This document shows positions 1 through 8,480 of a stretch of 64,000 bases of DNA, piece after piece. Below the pieces are notes generated by a model, which ran no database searches, had not been told where the DNA came from, and saw only the letters and a program-made list of their open reading frames with translations. The position numbers were made by a program, and so were the translations under genes. Position 1 is the first letter of the stretch. Every line of letters starts with the position of its first letter. The DNA comes from Alitabrizicola rongguiensis (GTDB lineage: Bacteria > Pseudomonadota > Alphaproteobacteria > Rhodobacterales > Rhodobacteraceae), in contig NZ_JAKENF010000001.1 in assembly GCF_021491355.1 (NCBI RefSeq), positions 372,001 to 436,000 on the forward strand, in the 5' to 3' direction.

Positions 1-1
1 C

Positions 2-688
2 CAGAACGAGCCGGACACTGGTCTTGCGCTGGCCGACTGCGGGCTGGCGCGCGACGAGCTTTGCATCACCACCAAGGTCGGAGTCGAGAACTTTACCAAG
101 GCGACGTTCATGCCCTCGGTCGAGCGGTCGCTGAGGGAGCTGCGGGTCGATCATGTGGACGTCCTGCTGCTGCACTGGCCGACGCCCGGCGGGGATGTCC
201 GGGAATCGCTGGAGCTGCTGCAAGCGGCCAAGGATCGCGGGTATACCCGGCATATCGGCGTGTCGAACTACACCGCCGCGATGATGGCCTTTGCGAAGAC
301 CGTGGTGTCGGACCCGCTGGTGACGAACCAAGTCGAGTTCCATCCGCTGCTGGATCAGACAAAACTTCTGAAGGCGGCGAACGACACCGGCATTCCTTTG
401 GCCGCCTATTCCTCGGTCGCGCGGGGCGAGGTGTTCAAGTATCCGCTCTTTGCCGAAATCGGGGCGGGATACGGCAAGTCGGCTGGGCAGGTCGTTCTTC
501 GCTGGATCCTGCAGAAGGGGGTGCAGGTGAATTGCATGTCGACAAAGGCGGCGAACATCCGGGCGAACTTTGACATCATGGATTTCACCTTGTCGTCGAT
601 CGACATGGCGCGGATCGACGCCATGACGGCCATGAACTACCGGATCATCGGCAAGAACCTGATCCCCTATGCGCCGGACTTTGACTGA
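2..688 (+). CDS. Aldo/keto reductase, 5' end outside window
   Basis: The frame is open from the window edge and ends at a TGA. The protein shows the aldo/keto reductase barrel pattern: ITTKVG (strand with the catalytic Lys), LLLHWP (active-site His), IGVSNY, NQVEFHPLL and the late LRWILQKGVQV segment. The family reduces aldehydes or ketones with NAD(P)H in the cytosol; the substrate cannot be read from the sequence. About 228 residues are visible, so roughly 40 N-terminal residues, including the catalytic Tyr region, are missing. It converges on the GMC oxidoreductase and probably belongs to the same catabolic cluster, but its promoter is not visible. Confidence 0.9.
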   Translation, partial: QNEPDTGLALADCGLARDELCITTKVGVENFTKATFMPSVERSLRELRVDHVDVLLLHWPTPGGDVRESLELLQAAKDRGYTRHIGVSNYTAAMMAFAKTVVSDPLVTNQVEFHPLLDQTKLLKAANDTGIPLAAYSSVARGEVFKYPLFAEIGAGYGKSAGQVVLRWILQKGVQVNCMSTKAANIRANFDIMDFTLSSIDMARIDAMTAMNYRIIGKNLIPYAPDFD

Positions 689-697
689 AACGAAATC

Positions 698-721
698 GGG
701 GCGGCCTGCAAGGACCGCCCC
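698..721. terminator. Bidirectional stem-loop between convergent genes
   Basis: GGGGCGG at 698-704 pairs with CCGCCCC at 715-721 around a 10-nt loop. It sits between the stop codons of the converging aldo/keto reductase and GMC oxidoreductase genes. On the minus strand the stem is followed by a T-rich stretch (GATTTCGTTTC), so it best fits termination of the dehydrogenase operon. The plus side lacks a U-tract. Confidence 0.55.
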
Positions 722-747
722 AGGTTGCGCATCAGCCGGGAGGTGGC

Positions 748-2349
748 CTAGCGGTTGCCGCGGATCAGGTCGGCGGCTCGCTCGCCGATCATGATCGACG
801 GCGCGTTGGTGTTAGATCCGACCAGCGAGGGCATGACCGAGCTGTCACAGATGCGCAGCCCGTCGACTCCCCGGACGCGCAGCTGCGGATCGACGACGGC
901 CATGTCATCCTTGCCCATACGGCAGGTGCTGACAGGATGATAGGAGGTACGGCCGTATTGGCGCGCATATGCCTCGAAGTCGGCCTGGGTCCGCACGTTC
1001 TGGTCGGGGAAGCGGATTTCGCGGATGTATTTCTGCAACGAGGGCTGGCTGAAGATCTCGCGGCTGATCTTGACGCCTTCCGTCGACTTTCGCAGGTCGT
1101 CGGGGTCACCCAGGAAGTTCGGGTCAACGATGGGCGTTGCCGCCGGGTCGGCGCTTCGCAGGGTGACCGAGCCGCGCGCCCTGGGGCGGAGATTGTAGCT
1201 GTTCAGCGTGATGCCGGACGATCCCTTGCGCACCGAAGGAACGCCGGCCTCAGCCCCTGCGCCGCACAAGAAATGGAACTGGAGGTCGGGGCAAGAGGCC
1301 GACCCGACGCCGCCTCCGAACCAGAACGCGCCGGCTTCGACCACGTTCGAGGTTACGGGGCCGGAATTGAACAGGAAATACTGCGCCCCGGCCCATGCGG
1401 CCCAGAGCGGCTTGTTGTATTTGTCGAGGCTGTCATGGCCCTTCAACTCGGCCACGATGTCGATGCCAAAATGGTCGGTCAGGTTCTGACCGACGCCCGG
1501 CAGGTCCTGGACCACGGTTATCCCGAGGCTTCTCAGATGCGCCGCCGGGCCGATCCCTGACAACATCATCAGTTTGGGGCTGCCGATGGCGCCCGAGGTC
1601 ACGACCACCTCGGACCCTGCGCGGACGGTGACCGGCGCGCCACCGGTGGAGTATTCGACGCCGACGGCCCGACCGTTTTCGATCAGCAGTCGCCGCACCA
1701 GGGCACCCGTAGTCAGCGTCAGGTTTGGCCGTTTCAAAGCGGGGCGCAGATAGCCAACGGCGGCGGAGCAGCGCCGGTTGCCGCGGATGGTCGTCTGGTA
1801 GATGCCTGCGCCTTCCTGCTGCGGGCCGTTGAAGTCCGGGTTGAAGGGGATGCCGTATTCCTGGCAGCTTTGCACAAAGGCGCGGCTGGTCGGGTTCGGG
1901 TCGGGCAGGTTCGACACCCCCAGTGGCCCGTCAGTGCCATGCCAGTCCCCCGACAGGATCGTGTTGCCCTCGGACCGCATGAAGTATTTCCGGATGTCCT
2001 GAAAGCCCCAGCCGTCGGCCCCTTCCTCGACCCAGCGGTCGTAGTCCGAGGGGTGGCCGCGGGTAAAGATCTCGGCGTTGATCGAAGAGCCGCCGCCCAG
2101 CACCTTGGCCTGCGCGTAGGGGATTTCGCGGTTGTTCGCGTGCCTTTGCGGCGCGGTGACCAGGCCCCATGTCAGCGGGCCGGTGGTCATCTTGGCAAAG
2201 CCCACCGGCATGTGGATCAGCGGGTTCTTGTCCGGACCTCCGGCCTCGATCAGGCACACCCTGGCAGAGGTGTCCTCACTCAGCCGAGCCGCCAGGACGC
2301 AGCCAGCCGAGCCGCCACCGACGATCACGTAGTCGAAACCCTGTGCCAT
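748..2349 (-). CDS. GMC-family FAD-dependent oxidoreductase (choline dehydrogenase-like)
   Basis: A 533-aa protein of normal GMC length. The N-terminal dinucleotide-binding fold reads VGGGSAGCVLAARL, followed by the family signature around KVLGGGSSIN and the second signature GAIGSPKLMMLSGIGP. The C-terminal SYHPVSTCRMG carries the catalytic His. The family oxidises primary alcohols or polyols to aldehydes with FAD. I start at ATG 2349, one base after the aldehyde dehydrogenase stop, because upstream in-frame codons lie inside that gene. This gives tight translational coupling: an alcohol oxidase/dehydrogenase followed by an aldehyde dehydrogenase, as in choline-type pathways, but nothing here proves choline. 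Confidence 0.92.
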   Translation of the reverse strand: MAQGFDYVIVGGGSAGCVLAARLSEDTSARVCLIEAGGPDKNPLIHMPVGFAKMTTGPLTWGLVTAPQRHANNREIPYAQAKVLGGGSSINAEIFTRGHPSDYDRWVEEGADGWGFQDIRKYFMRSEGNTILSGDWHGTDGPLGVSNLPDPNPTSRAFVQSCQEYGIPFNPDFNGPQQEGAGIYQTTIRGNRRCSAAVGYLRPALKRPNLTLTTGALVRRLLIENGRAVGVEYSTGGAPVTVRAGSEVVVTSGAIGSPKLMMLSGIGPAAHLRSLGITVVQDLPGVGQNLTDHFGIDIVAELKGHDSLDKYNKPLWAAWAGAQYFLFNSGPVTSNVVEAGAFWFGGGVGSASCPDLQFHFLCGAGAEAGVPSVRKGSSGITLNSYNLRPRARGSVTLRSADPAATPIVDPNFLGDPDDLRKSTEGVKISREIFSQPSLQKYIREIRFPDQNVRTQADFEAYARQYGRTSYHPVSTCRMGKDDMAVVDPQLRVRGVDGLRICDSSVMPSLVGSNTNAPSIMIGERAADLIRGNR

Positions 2350-2350
2350 G

Positions 2351-3847
2351 TCACTTGATCCAGTGGCTGCGCTTGCCAAGTTCGATGTGGACGGACTTGA
2401 CCTGCGTGTACTCCTCGACCCCGTAGGTTCCGGCCTCGCGCCCCCAGCCGGATTGCTTGAACCCGCCCAAGGGCATTTCCGGCCCCCCCGCCATGATACA
2501 GTTGACCCACATCCGCCCGGCGCGGATCCGCCGCGCGGCGGCAAGAGCGGTGTCGATGTTCTTGGACCAGACGCTGGCGGCAAGGCCATAGACGGTGTCG
2601 TTGGCCAACTGGATCGCCTGCTCGGCGGTCTCGAAGCGGAAGGACGACAGGACCGGCCCGAAGATTTCATCCGTGGCGATGGCCATCTTGCGGGTGACGC
2701 CCGAGAAGAGAGTGGGTTCGATGTAACTGCCCTTGCCCAGGCTCATCGCACCGCCGCCGGTCAGAACCCTTGCGCCCTCGGCCTTGCCCTTTTCGATGTA
2801 GGACAGGATCGTCTGGTTCTGCGCGTCGGTCGTGATGGCACCGACCTGCGTCGCCTCATCGAGCGGGTCGCCGACGACGATCTTCTTCATCTTCGCGCTG
2901 AGGATCGTCTCAAGCTCATCAGCAACGCGGGCATCCACGATCAATCGGCTGGAGGAGACGCAGCATTGCCCGGTGTTGAAGCTGATCCCGAAAGCTGCAC
3001 CATCGGCCGCATCTTCAAGGTCGGCATCGGCGAAAACGACGATGGGGTTCTTGCCGCCCAGCTCCAGGCCAAGCTTCTTGAAGTTCGTGTCCGCCGCCGC
3101 ATGGACGACCGACCGACCGACGGCGGTTGAACCGGTGAAGGACAGCATGTCCACGTCGGGGTGTTCGGTCAGCGCCTGACCGATGCTGCGGCCCGACCCC
3201 GTCACGACGTTGTAGGCGCCTTTGGGCAGTCCGGCCTCGGCCAGGATCTCACCCAGGATCAGGGTGGTGGCGCTGGTCACCTCGGACGGTTTCACCACCA
3301 TGGTGCAGCCAGAGGCGAGGATGAAGGGGACGCGTTCGCAGAGGATCAGGAACGGGAAGTTCCAGGGTGTAATCAGGCCGACGACGCCCACGGGTTCGCG
3401 CAAAACCATGCCGAAAAGGCCGTCGCCCAAGGAGTTGAAGCTGTCCCCGTGCAAGAGACGCGCAGCCCCGGCCCCCACCTCGAAGCAGGCGATGCAATGG
3501 TCAATCTCGCCCCGGGCCTGGGAGATGGGCTTGCCGTTTTCCAGCACTTCCCAATAGGCGATCTCGTCGCGGCGGCGGCGGAGGATTTCTGCGGTGCGCA
3601 AAAGGACACCCGCCCGTTCCGCCCCGGACAGGCCGGCCCAGCTGCGGTCCTCGAACGCGCGGCGGGCGGCGGCGACGGCGGCGTTCAGGTCGGCCGGGGT
3701 GCATTTCGGGATGCGGGTCACCGGCACGCCATGGCCCGGAGATCTGCGTTCGAACAGGTCGCGCCCGCCGTGCCATGCGCCGTCCATCCAGAAACCGAAC
3801 TCACGCGGGGCGGTGGGAAGGCTATGTACCGTTGTGCGCTGATCCAT
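2351..3847 (-). CDS. NAD(P)-dependent aldehyde dehydrogenase
   Basis: A 498-aa protein with the full aldehyde dehydrogenase layout. Cofactor-binding PWNFP lies near residue 162 and FTGSTAVG near 238. The general base Glu is in LELGGKNP (about 262) and the nucleophile Cys in NTGQCC (about 295-296). The C-terminal MPLGGFKQSGWGRE is also present. It oxidises an aldehyde to the acid in the cytosol. It is the first gene of a two-gene unit with the GMC oxidoreductase. An inverted repeat 43 bp upstream of the start (3890-3905) matches three other sites in this cluster, so it is probably controlled by the TetR protein at 9837. Confidence 0.93.
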   Translation of the reverse strand: MDQRTTVHSLPTAPREFGFWMDGAWHGGRDLFERRSPGHGVPVTRIPKCTPADLNAAVAAARRAFEDRSWAGLSGAERAGVLLRTAEILRRRRDEIAYWEVLENGKPISQARGEIDHCIACFEVGAGAARLLHGDSFNSLGDGLFGMVLREPVGVVGLITPWNFPFLILCERVPFILASGCTMVVKPSEVTSATTLILGEILAEAGLPKGAYNVVTGSGRSIGQALTEHPDVDMLSFTGSTAVGRSVVHAAADTNFKKLGLELGGKNPIVVFADADLEDAADGAAFGISFNTGQCCVSSSRLIVDARVADELETILSAKMKKIVVGDPLDEATQVGAITTDAQNQTILSYIEKGKAEGARVLTGGGAMSLGKGSYIEPTLFSGVTRKMAIATDEIFGPVLSSFRFETAEQAIQLANDTVYGLAASVWSKNIDTALAAARRIRAGRMWVNCIMAGGPEMPLGGFKQSGWGREAGTYGVEEYTQVKSVHIELGKRSHWIK

Positions 3848-3889
3848 CTCGATCTCCCATAGGATTTGCCGCCCGAAACACTCGAGCTT

Positions 3890-3905
3890 GTAACCGATTA
3901 GTTAC
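3890..3905. promoter_or_regulatory. Putative TetR operator A (upstream of aldehyde dehydrogenase)
   Basis: A perfect inverted repeat, GTAAC-CGATTA-GTTAC, in the 78-bp gap between the zinc alcohol dehydrogenase stop and the aldehyde dehydrogenase start. Its core ACC-NN-TTAGT recurs before the binding-protein gene, the tetR gene and the VOC gene. Regulator assignment is inferred from proximity. Confidence 0.6.
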
Positions 3906-3925
3906 TTAAGTGTCAACCCGGCGCC

Positions 3926-4957
3926 TTAGCCGATCACGACTTGGGTCTTCAGATCGGCCGGACGGTCCGCAAGCGTGTCGAAGGCGGTCTGGATGTCTTC
4001 CAGCCGGAACGAAGCGCCGGTAAAGTCTTTCGTCTGAAACCGGCCATGCGCCAAGAGCGTCAGGGCATCGTGCATGTCCTCGCCCATGCCCGCGACACTG
4101 CCCTTCAGGCTGTTTTCCTCAAGCACCGTCCGCAGGATGTCGACGGGCACGGTTTCACCCGGACCGGTGATGCCGAAGAAGGCGACATGGCCGCCCTTGC
4201 GGATCAGATCGAAGGCCAGCGCATAAAGCCGGGGAGAGCCAACGCTTTCGATCACCAGATCAGCGCCGCGACCCTGAGTGCGCGCCAAGACCTCGGCCTT
4301 GAGGCGCGCGGGATCGCTGATGGCGGAATCGGCCCCGACCTCCAGCGCCATGCGGCAACGGTCCGCGCTGAGGTCGGCCACGATGATCGGCGCCACGCCG
4401 CACAGGCGCAGCATCTGGACATGGAGGTTGCCGATGGGACCCGCGCCCAAGACCACTGCCGACTGGCCGAAGCCCACCCGCGCCTTGCGCGCCGCGCGGA
4501 CGACGCATGCAACGGGTTCGACCAGGGCCTGCAATTCCGGCGGCATGCCGCCCGGCACCGGAATCACCAGACGGGCCGGGACCACGACATATTCGGCGAA
4601 AGCCCCATCGCGCCCGATGCCCACCTGGGTCATCGACGGGCAGTTCAGGATTTCGTTGCGGCGGCACCAGTAGCAGGTGCCACAGCCGATGTTGATGTCG
4701 GCCACGACGGCCTGGCCTTCGGTCAGGTGGCGGACATCCTGGCCCAAGACGGCCACCGTTCCGCAGAACTCATGGCCGGGAACCAAGGGCAGCCGGTCGG
4801 CGGCGTAATGGCCGTTGAAGATATGGACGTCCGTCCCGCAGATGCCGGTCCGGGTCACGCGGATCAGCACCTCGTCCCGGCCTACGGCGGGGATCTCAAC
4901 CTGTTGCAGGTCGAATTTGCGGGGCTCGACAAGGACGGCGGCCAGCATCTTGCCCAT
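3926..4957 (-). CDS. Zinc-dependent alcohol/polyol dehydrogenase (MDR superfamily)
   Basis: A 343-aa protein with catalytic zinc ligands Cys40 (GICGTDVH) and His62-Glu63 (PGHEF). A four-Cys structural zinc lobe is formed by Cys92, 95, 98 and 106. The Rossmann motif is VLGAGPIGNL. Length and layout fit the sorbitol/threonine dehydrogenase branch, which oxidises a secondary alcohol with NAD(P). ATG 4957 lies one base after the permease stop; a second in-frame Met follows at 4948. It is the last gene of the importer operon, which suggests that it oxidises the imported compound. The substrate is not determinable from the sequence. Confidence 0.9.
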   Translation of the reverse strand: MGKMLAAVLVEPRKFDLQQVEIPAVGRDEVLIRVTRTGICGTDVHIFNGHYAADRLPLVPGHEFCGTVAVLGQDVRHLTEGQAVVADINIGCGTCYWCRRNEILNCPSMTQVGIGRDGAFAEYVVVPARLVIPVPGGMPPELQALVEPVACVVRAARKARVGFGQSAVVLGAGPIGNLHVQMLRLCGVAPIIVADLSADRCRMALEVGADSAISDPARLKAEVLARTQGRGADLVIESVGSPRLYALAFDLIRKGGHVAFFGITGPGETVPVDILRTVLEENSLKGSVAGMGEDMHDALTLLAHGRFQTKDFTGASFRLEDIQTAFDTLADRPADLKTQVVIG

Positions 4958-4958
4958 G

Positions 4959-5900
4959 TCACTTCACCGTGCGCAGTTTGGACCGGTCGATGGTGAGCGC
5001 GATGGCCACGATCAGCACCAGCCCGAAGACCATCTGCTGCTGTGTGGCCTGCACGCCGAAATACAGCATCGAGGCGCGAATGACGGCCACGATCATCGTG
5101 CCGATCGCGGTGTTCAGGACGCCGCCCACCCCGCCGGTCAGGGGCGTGCCACCGACCAGAACGGCCACGATGGCTGGCAGAAGGAAGCCGTTGGCGATCG
5201 TCGGGGCGCCCCCGGACAGCTTGACGCTGAAAAGAAGCCCCGCGATGGCAGCCAGCGCCCCCGAGATGGCGAAGGCCAGCATCTTGTAGCGCGTGACGTT
5301 CAGACCCGAGGCCGCCGCGGCCAGTTCCCCTGCGCCGACGGCCTTCAGCGCCCGCCCCAGCGTCGTGCGCCGTTCGATGAAAAGGCAGATCGCCAGCAAG
5401 GCGGCGGCAATGAACAACTCGTTCGGGATGATGCCCGTGCGCCCGATCATCCAGCCGAAAAGGGCATCCCGCTGGTCGGCGTCCATGTTCAGCGCCCGGT
5501 TGCCCGAGAGCCACTGCGCGACCGAAAAGCAGACGCCTCCGACCGCAAGCGTCGAGATGAACGACGGCACGAAAAGACGTGTCGTAATGAACCCCGACAG
5601 AAGGCCCAGGCCAAAGCCGAGGACGATGCAGAGTGCCGCCACCCAGAGGCCAAGACTGGCGAGGTAGACCGAGGCCACCACGGTGATCATGTTGGCCATG
5701 GACTGCGCCGACAGGTCGATCCCGCCGATGTAGATCGCAAAGGTCAGCCCCAGCGCCATGATGAACAAGGGGACGATGTCACCCGCCAGCGACAGCAGGT
5801 TCGCAGGCTTCAGGAAGTTTGGGTCGGTGATGCCGACGAAGGCCACCAGGACCAGAAGTGTGATCCAGGGAAAGTGAGGCTTGAGGCGTTGCAGGTCCAT
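4959..5900 (-). CDS. CUT2 (ribose-type) ABC importer permease 2
   Basis: A 313-aa, strongly hydrophobic protein with about eight to ten membrane segments. It has RbsC-family landmarks: IYIGGIDLS after the second membrane segment, RTTLGRALKAVGAGELAAAASGLNV split over the cytoplasmic loop that docks on the ATPase, and the glycine-rich LVGGTPLTGGVGGV near the C-terminus. It forms the membrane channel for a sugar-like solute, probably as a heterodimer with the other permease. It lies 11 bp downstream of the ATPase gene and one base before the zinc dehydrogenase. Confidence 0.92.
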   Translation of the reverse strand: MDLQRLKPHFPWITLLVLVAFVGITDPNFLKPANLLSLAGDIVPLFIMALGLTFAIYIGGIDLSAQSMANMITVVASVYLASLGLWVAALCIVLGFGLGLLSGFITTRLFVPSFISTLAVGGVCFSVAQWLSGNRALNMDADQRDALFGWMIGRTGIIPNELFIAAALLAICLFIERRTTLGRALKAVGAGELAAAASGLNVTRYKMLAFAISGALAAIAGLLFSVKLSGGAPTIANGFLLPAIVAVLVGGTPLTGGVGGVLNTAIGTMIVAVIRASMLYFGVQATQQQMVFGLVLIVAIALTIDRSKLRTVK

Positions 5901-5911
5901 CGTCTTCCCCG

Positions 5912-7417
5912 TCAGATCATGTAATGCAGCAGGTCGTAGAGCGTGGGCTTTGCTCCGGGCTTGCAGTCAAACCGTTGCTGGATGGCGCCGTCCTTCAGAA
6001 CGATGATGTTGTGGGACAGGCCGATCGCCTCTTCCAGCGTATCGGCCACCAGGATCACGCCCACGCCGTCATCCGACATGTCACGGATCATCTCGTAGAC
6101 GTCTTCCTTGGCCCCGATGTCGAGACCCCGCGTCGGATGGTCCAGAAGCATGATGTCCGACCCGCCCGACCGCCATTTCGACAGCACGACCTTCTGCTGG
6201 TTGCCGCCCGACAGGTTGCCACAATCAGCAAATTCGGAATGGGCCTTGATCGACAGTTTGCCGATCCAGTCGCGGGCCAGAGCTTTCTCGGCCGCCACGT
6301 TCAGGACCCCGGCGCGGGAATACCGGCCCATCTGTGAGAGCGTCATGTTCTCGTAGACGTTCATTCCGGCGACGATGCCTTCGATCTTGCGTTCGCGCGG
6401 GACATAGCCGACGCCTGCTGCCACGGCTGCTTGCGGATTGAATGCGCGGATCTCGTTCCCTTTGATCTTCAGCGTTCCCGAAACCGGGGTCCGCATGCCG
6501 TAGATCGTGCGCAGGATCGCCTCGCGCCCCGCGCCTTCGGTGCCAACGAGGCACAGCACTTCGCCTGCGTGCAGCGTCAAGCTGATGTCCTTGATCCGCC
6601 CGGGAAGCGAGACGCGGTCCATTTCCAGCAGCACCTTTGACGCGTCGTAAGGCTTTTGTCGCTGCTCGCGGTAATATTCGCGGTCGACGCTGCGGCCGAC
6701 CATCTTGTGCTGGATCTGTTCAACCGTTGCTGCGCCGCGCGCGACGACATCCACCACCGCGCCGTCCTTCATGACGTAAATGCGGTCAGAGAGTTCCATC
6801 ACCTCGTCCATTCGGTGGCTGACGAAGATGAAGGAGGCGCGCTTGGTCAGGTCGCGGACGATGGTGAAAAGCATTTTCACCTCATCCTCGGCCAGCACGC
6901 TGGTGGGCTCGTCCAAAAGGATCACGAGGTCGCCATCGACGCGTTCCTCCAGCGTCAGGACCTTGGCGAGTTCCACCAGTTGCCGCTGCGCGAAGGAAAG
7001 GGCTGAGGTGATGGTGGCCGGGTCGATGTCGAGCTTGACCTTGGCCAGTTGTTTCTCCGCGGCCTCGGACATGGCTTTCCAGTTGATCACGCCAAGCCGC
7101 ACGAACTGCCGCTCGTAGCCGAGGAAGATGTTCTCCATCACCGTCAGGTTCGGGATCAGCGACTGTTCCTGGAACACCATGCCGATGCCCTTTTCCATCG
7201 CCTGGCGGGGGTTCTGGAAGCGGACAGCCTTGCCATCGATGGAGACGGTCCCGCCGTCGGGCTGGTAGGCGCCATAGATGACCTTCATCAGGGTGGACTT
7301 ACCGGCGCCGTTTTCGCCCACAAGGCCGACGATCTCGCCGCGCTTGATCTCGAAATCCACCGCCTTCAAGGCGTGGACGCCGGGAAACTTCTTGTCGACT
7401 GCCTTCAGCTGATACAT
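5912..7417 (-). CDS. CUT2 ABC importer ATPase, two fused nucleotide-binding domains
   Basis: A 501-aa protein with two ABC domains as in RbsA/XylG/MglA. The first domain has Walker A GENGAGKST (about 36-44), a degenerate signature LSFAQRQLVE and Walker B VILLDEPTS. The second domain has a degenerate Walker A, GTEGAGREA, but a good LSGGNQQKV signature. Such asymmetry is normal for CUT2 transporters. It powers uptake through the two flanking permeases on the cytoplasmic face. It lies 10 bp after the upstream permease stop. Confidence 0.94.
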   Translation of the reverse strand: MYQLKAVDKKFPGVHALKAVDFEIKRGEIVGLVGENGAGKSTLMKVIYGAYQPDGGTVSIDGKAVRFQNPRQAMEKGIGMVFQEQSLIPNLTVMENIFLGYERQFVRLGVINWKAMSEAAEKQLAKVKLDIDPATITSALSFAQRQLVELAKVLTLEERVDGDLVILLDEPTSVLAEDEVKMLFTIVRDLTKRASFIFVSHRMDEVMELSDRIYVMKDGAVVDVVARGAATVEQIQHKMVGRSVDREYYREQRQKPYDASKVLLEMDRVSLPGRIKDISLTLHAGEVLCLVGTEGAGREAILRTIYGMRTPVSGTLKIKGNEIRAFNPQAAVAAGVGYVPRERKIEGIVAGMNVYENMTLSQMGRYSRAGVLNVAAEKALARDWIGKLSIKAHSEFADCGNLSGGNQQKVVLSKWRSGGSDIMLLDHPTRGLDIGAKEDVYEMIRDMSDDGVGVILVADTLEEAIGLSHNIIVLKDGAIQQRFDCKPGAKPTLYDLLHYMI

Positions 7418-7427
7418 GGCAGCGCCC

Positions 7428-8393
7428 TCATTTCACGAAGCTTATGGAGCGGCGGTCGGTCGACAGGACGACCGCCACGATCACTAGAAGACCCAGCATG
7501 CCGTCCTGCAGGTAGTCCGGCAGCCCGATCACCACCATGCCGTTGTTGATGACGTTGACGATCAGCACGCCCACGACCGTGTTCCAGATGCCGCCGATGC
7601 CGCCCCACAGTGCCACGCCGCCGACCACGACCGAGGTGATGGAAATGAACATAAAGTTCGCGCCCGAGACGGATTCCGCCTGGCCAAGCTTGGCGACCTG
7701 CAGGATGCCCGCGACGGCGTAGAAGACCCCCGCCAGAACAAAGCCCAGTATGCGGACGCGGCGGACGTTAAGGCCCGAGGCGTGGGCCAGTTCCTCGCCC
7801 CCGCCGACGGCATAGAAATTGCGGCCAAGTGTCGTGTGTGACTGGATGAACCACGCAATCAGGGCCATCACGATCACCACATAGACCATAAGCGGAAAAC
7901 CGGCGATCCGCCAGGTCAGCAGAGCCCGGAAGGTATCGTCGTCGATCTTGACGATGTCGCCACCCGTAATCAGTACGGCAGCCCCGGTGCCGACAAAGCC
8001 GATGGCAAGGCTTGCCATGAAGGACGGGATGCGCAGCTTGACGTGGACAAGCCCGTTTACGAGCCCGATCAGCGCACCCGCGAGCAGGATGACCGGAACA
8101 GCGACCCAGGCGCCTGCGGCCAAGGTGCCGCCCGTAGCCAGGAACACAAAGCAGAACAGCACCGCAGTCAAGCCGACCGTCCCCTCCATGGACAGGTCGA
8201 TCGAGCCCATCACGATGATGAATGTCACCCCGATTGCCACCATCAAGGCCGGAGCGGCGGCAATCGCGATGCGGGCGAAATTGCGTTGCGACAGAAAAGC
8301 CGGGTTGATCGCTGTGAACAGGATCATCAGGCCGATCAAGACCAGAAGTGGTGCCCAGCGGATCGCGTTCTCGCGCGTCATAAGTCGTTTCAC
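7428..8393 (-). CDS. CUT2 (ribose-type) ABC importer permease 1
   Basis: A 321-aa, multi-spanning protein. RbsC-family marks are IIVMGSIDLSMEG, HTTLGRNFYAVGGGEELAHASGLNV (the EAA-like cytoplasmic loop, residues about 195-219) and VVGGVALWGGIGG. It pairs with the second permease, from which it differs clearly, so the channel is probably a heterodimer. It is separated from the upstream binding-protein gene by 87 bp holding stem-loops, an arrangement that often lowers permease expression relative to the binding protein. Confidence 0.93.
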   Translation of the reverse strand: MKRLMTRENAIRWAPLLVLIGLMILFTAINPAFLSQRNFARIAIAAAPALMVAIGVTFIIVMGSIDLSMEGTVGLTAVLFCFVFLATGGTLAAGAWVAVPVILLAGALIGLVNGLVHVKLRIPSFMASLAIGFVGTGAAVLITGGDIVKIDDDTFRALLTWRIAGFPLMVYVVIVMALIAWFIQSHTTLGRNFYAVGGGEELAHASGLNVRRVRILGFVLAGVFYAVAGILQVAKLGQAESVSGANFMFISITSVVVGGVALWGGIGGIWNTVVGVLIVNVINNGMVVIGLPDYLQDGMLGLLVIVAVVLSTDRRSISFVK

Positions 8394-8413
8394 CCTGTCC
8401 TCCCGTGGCGGAT

Positions 8414-8461
8414 CACCCCCCTTGGATCAGGGGACGAAAGAGGAGCGGCCAGAGACTGGCC
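8414..8461 (-). other. Intercistronic stem-loops between binding protein and permease
   Basis: GGCCAG (8447-8452) and CTGGCC (8456-8461) form a 6-bp stem with a 3-nt loop. A weaker CCCC/GGGG stem lies at about 8416-8433. They fall in the 87-bp gap after the solute-binding protein stop, where such structures commonly protect the upstream message or partly terminate transcription. No U-tract is present. Confidence 0.4.
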
Positions 8462-8480
8462 ACCCCTATCGCAGTGAAGC

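Noticed and set aside
2348-3130. Long plus-strand open frames opposite the aldehyde dehydrogenase and GMC genes
   Set aside because: They are antisense shadows of clear enzymes in GC-rich DNA, with no motifs, no ribosome-binding sites and a composition rich in Arg, Gly and Asp.
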